From Syncephalastrum monosporum B8922 (taxonomy: Eukaryota; Mucoromycota; Mucoromycetes; Mucorales; Syncephalastraceae), in the NCBI GenBank assembly GCA_000697355.1, contig JNEN01000910.1, forward strand, positions 1 through 62,471: a stretch of 62,471 nucleotides of DNA. Direction: 5' to 3'. This document shows positions 61,103 through 62,471 of the stretch, in pieces. How positions within the stretch are numbered: position 1 is the stretch's first letter; every line of letters starts with the position of its first letter. Both the position numbers and the translations under genes were made by a program. The notes beneath the pieces were generated by a model, which searched no databases, had not been told where the DNA came from, and was given only the letters and a program-made list of their open reading frames with translations.

Positions 61103-62371
61103 TCTATATACTGACATGTGTGCGTCTTGTTTTCCTTCTCATCAGGCTCGGGTGTCGCCAAGTACAGCGGTGAGCACCTGCACAAAAAAGTGATGGATTC
61201 GCAGCTGTTTATGTCCGGACGCTTCCGCGATTCACTCAAGGCGGGTTTTTTGGCGATCGATGACTCACTGCGCAAAGGTAAGCAGGCTCCCGCGGATCCT
61301 TGGTTAAAATACCACAGGATGAAAATTTTTATAACTGATGGGGCCATCCCTTTCCCTCCTTTTCTACCTTCCATTTAGATCCGGAGTATGCTCATGAATC
61401 GTCTGGATGCACTGCGGTGGCAGCGATGCTGACCAAGGATAACATGTTGTTTGTGGTATGTTTTCATTACTTGACAAAGATAAAACAGGCAAAAGGGGTG
61501 TGTGTGTGTGTGTGTGTTACCTCATCACTCACGCGTGATACCAGAGCAATGCGGGCGACTCGCGTGCCATTATCAGTACCAACGGCAAGGCGATCGCGCT
61601 CTCGCAGGATCACAAGCCGGGCAATCCCAAGGAAACCGCACGTATCCAGAATGCGGGCGGTCACGTCGAATTTGGTCGTGTGAATGGTAAGAAAGAGAGA
61701 AGGAAGACAAAAGAAAGAAGAAAGAGAAAAAAAGAAAAGATAGAGCAGGCGGCTGATACAACCAATCCAGGCAACCTTGCCCTGTCGCGTGCGTTGGGCG
61801 ACTTTGAATTCAAGCAGAGCAAGGACCTGCCACCGGAGGAACAGGTGGTCACGGCCGATCCCGATATCACCGAGCATAAGCTGACCCCGACTGATGAGTT
61901 CTGCGTCATTGCCTGCGATGGTGAGTTTTCTTTGTTCGTTTTGTTTTCGCCTGAAGCAACAGGGTCATGCAAAGAGATGACGTTCGAAGTTATCTGATGA
62001 AATGTATATGCATCATTTGCTTTTTTTTTTCTCACGCTCGCCATCACCTAGGTATCTGGGATTGCATGACGAACCAGGAAGTGGCCGACTTTGTGCGCGG
62101 CCAGATTAAGGAGGGCTACCCGCTCAAGATTATCTGCGAGAACCTGATGGAACGTTGCCTGGCTGGCGAGAGTGACGTCGGTGGTGTTGGCTGCGACAAC
62201 ATGACCGTCATCATCGTGGGTCTGCTGCAGGGCAAATCCGTCGAAGCATGGTACCGCTGGCTGGGCAAGCCTGACGACCAGCCTGTGGCAAGTCCGCCAC
62301 CCAAGGAGACCTCGTCTTCTGAAAGTGAAGCAGAGACAAAGGACGCGAAGGAGAAGGACGCAAGTCCTTAG
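60706..62371 (+). CDS. PP2C-type protein phosphatase (Ptc2/Ptc3-like)
   Basis: Mg/Mn-dependent Ser/Thr phosphatase; yeast Ptc2/Ptc3 switch off stress MAP kinase and DNA-damage signalling. Exons 60706..60808, 60959..61039, 61146..61277, 61379..61455, 61545..61686, 61771..61920, 62052..62371 give 334 aa. Metal-binding motifs are complete: RISMEDAH, FFAVFDGHGG, SGCTAVAAML, NAGDSRAIIS, HKPGNPKETARI, LALSRALGDFEFK, ACDGIWDCMTNQEV and GCDNMTVIIV. The N terminus MGQTLSEP fits the Ptc2 start and could be myristoylated. The catalytic part is followed by a short acidic, Ser-rich tail, shorter than in yeast Ptc2 (464 aa). Introns contain CT and TG repeats. Stop lies 100 bp before the window end. Confidence 0.95.
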
Positions 62372-62447
62372 ACTGACCTCTATCTGATTCTCTTTTACTT
62401 TCTGTCTCTCACACTCACATTCACACACACACTCTCTCTCTATCTCT

Positions 62448-62468
62448 CCCCCCCCCCCCCCCCCCCCC
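62448..62468. repeat. C21 homopolymer at window edge
   Basis: Run of 21 C residues in the 3' region of the phosphatase gene, following CA and CT repeats. Such tracts often end contigs, so the true length is uncertain. Confidence 0.85.
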
Positions 62469-62471
62469 TTT

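Overview
The window is nuclear DNA of a filamentous fungus and most probably comes from Mucoromycota (Mucorales-like). It is gene-dense, with about 26 protein genes on both strands. The genes are rich in short spliceosomal introns of mostly 50-80 nt, and every exon model below was built by eye from GT/AG borders and reading-frame continuity. The gene set mixes ordinary fungal genes (SMC1, Ded1, VTC4, Ccc1, Atg13, Gid4/Vid24, white-collar-2 type GATA factor) with genes typical of animals and early-diverging fungi but rare in ascomycetes and basidiomycetes: a CREB3-like membrane-anchored bZIP, an IRG-type GTPase, a stand-alone WWE domain, an Abitram/Simiate homologue and a ROGDI homologue. I saw no tRNA, rRNA, transposon or CRISPR array.

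Layout. 0-10 kb: aldo-keto reductase of the xylose-reductase type (+), cytochrome P450 (-), CREB3-like bZIP (-), ROGDI/Rav2 (-). 10-20 kb: Ccc1/VIT1 iron transporter (+), secreted GPI-anchored HExxH protein (+), degenerate chitin-deacetylase-like protein (-), Ded1/DDX3 helicase (-), small coiled-coil protein (-). 20-32 kb: SMC1 (+), CENP-H (+), GPI mannosyltransferase PIG-V/Gpi18 (-), VTC4 polyphosphate polymerase (-). 32-46 kb: TRAPPC11 (+), a disordered 768-residue protein (+), Gid4/Vid24 (+), WWE mini-protein (-), Abitram homologue with a CaaX box (+). 47-62 kb: IRG-type GTPase (+), ZC3HC1/NIPA-like zinc-finger protein (-), EBP-like EXPERA membrane protein (+), WC-2 type PAS-GATA factor (+), Atg13 (+), PP2C phosphatase (+).

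How the genes relate. There are no operons; genes are transcribed singly. Several products act at the vacuole or endomembranes: Ccc1 stores iron, VTC4 makes polyphosphate, ROGDI/Rav2 assembles V-ATPase, Gid4 and Atg13 feed degradation routes, and TRAPPC11 works in Golgi traffic. SMC1 and CENP-H, both chromosome-segregation genes, lie head-to-tail 177 bp apart. Gpi18 makes the GPI anchor that the two predicted GPI proteins near 13-15 kb would need.

The most unusual items are the bZIP factor with a transmembrane helix and a glycosylatable tail, the IRG-family GTPase with a myristoylation start, the catalytically broken NodB protein, and the Abitram homologue ending in CLLM. The longer intergenic stretches (4.4-6.1, 9.3-10.9, 27.5-28.9, 31.3-32.8, 37.3-39.8, 45.9-47.8 and 53.8-55.1 kb) hold no gene that I can support.
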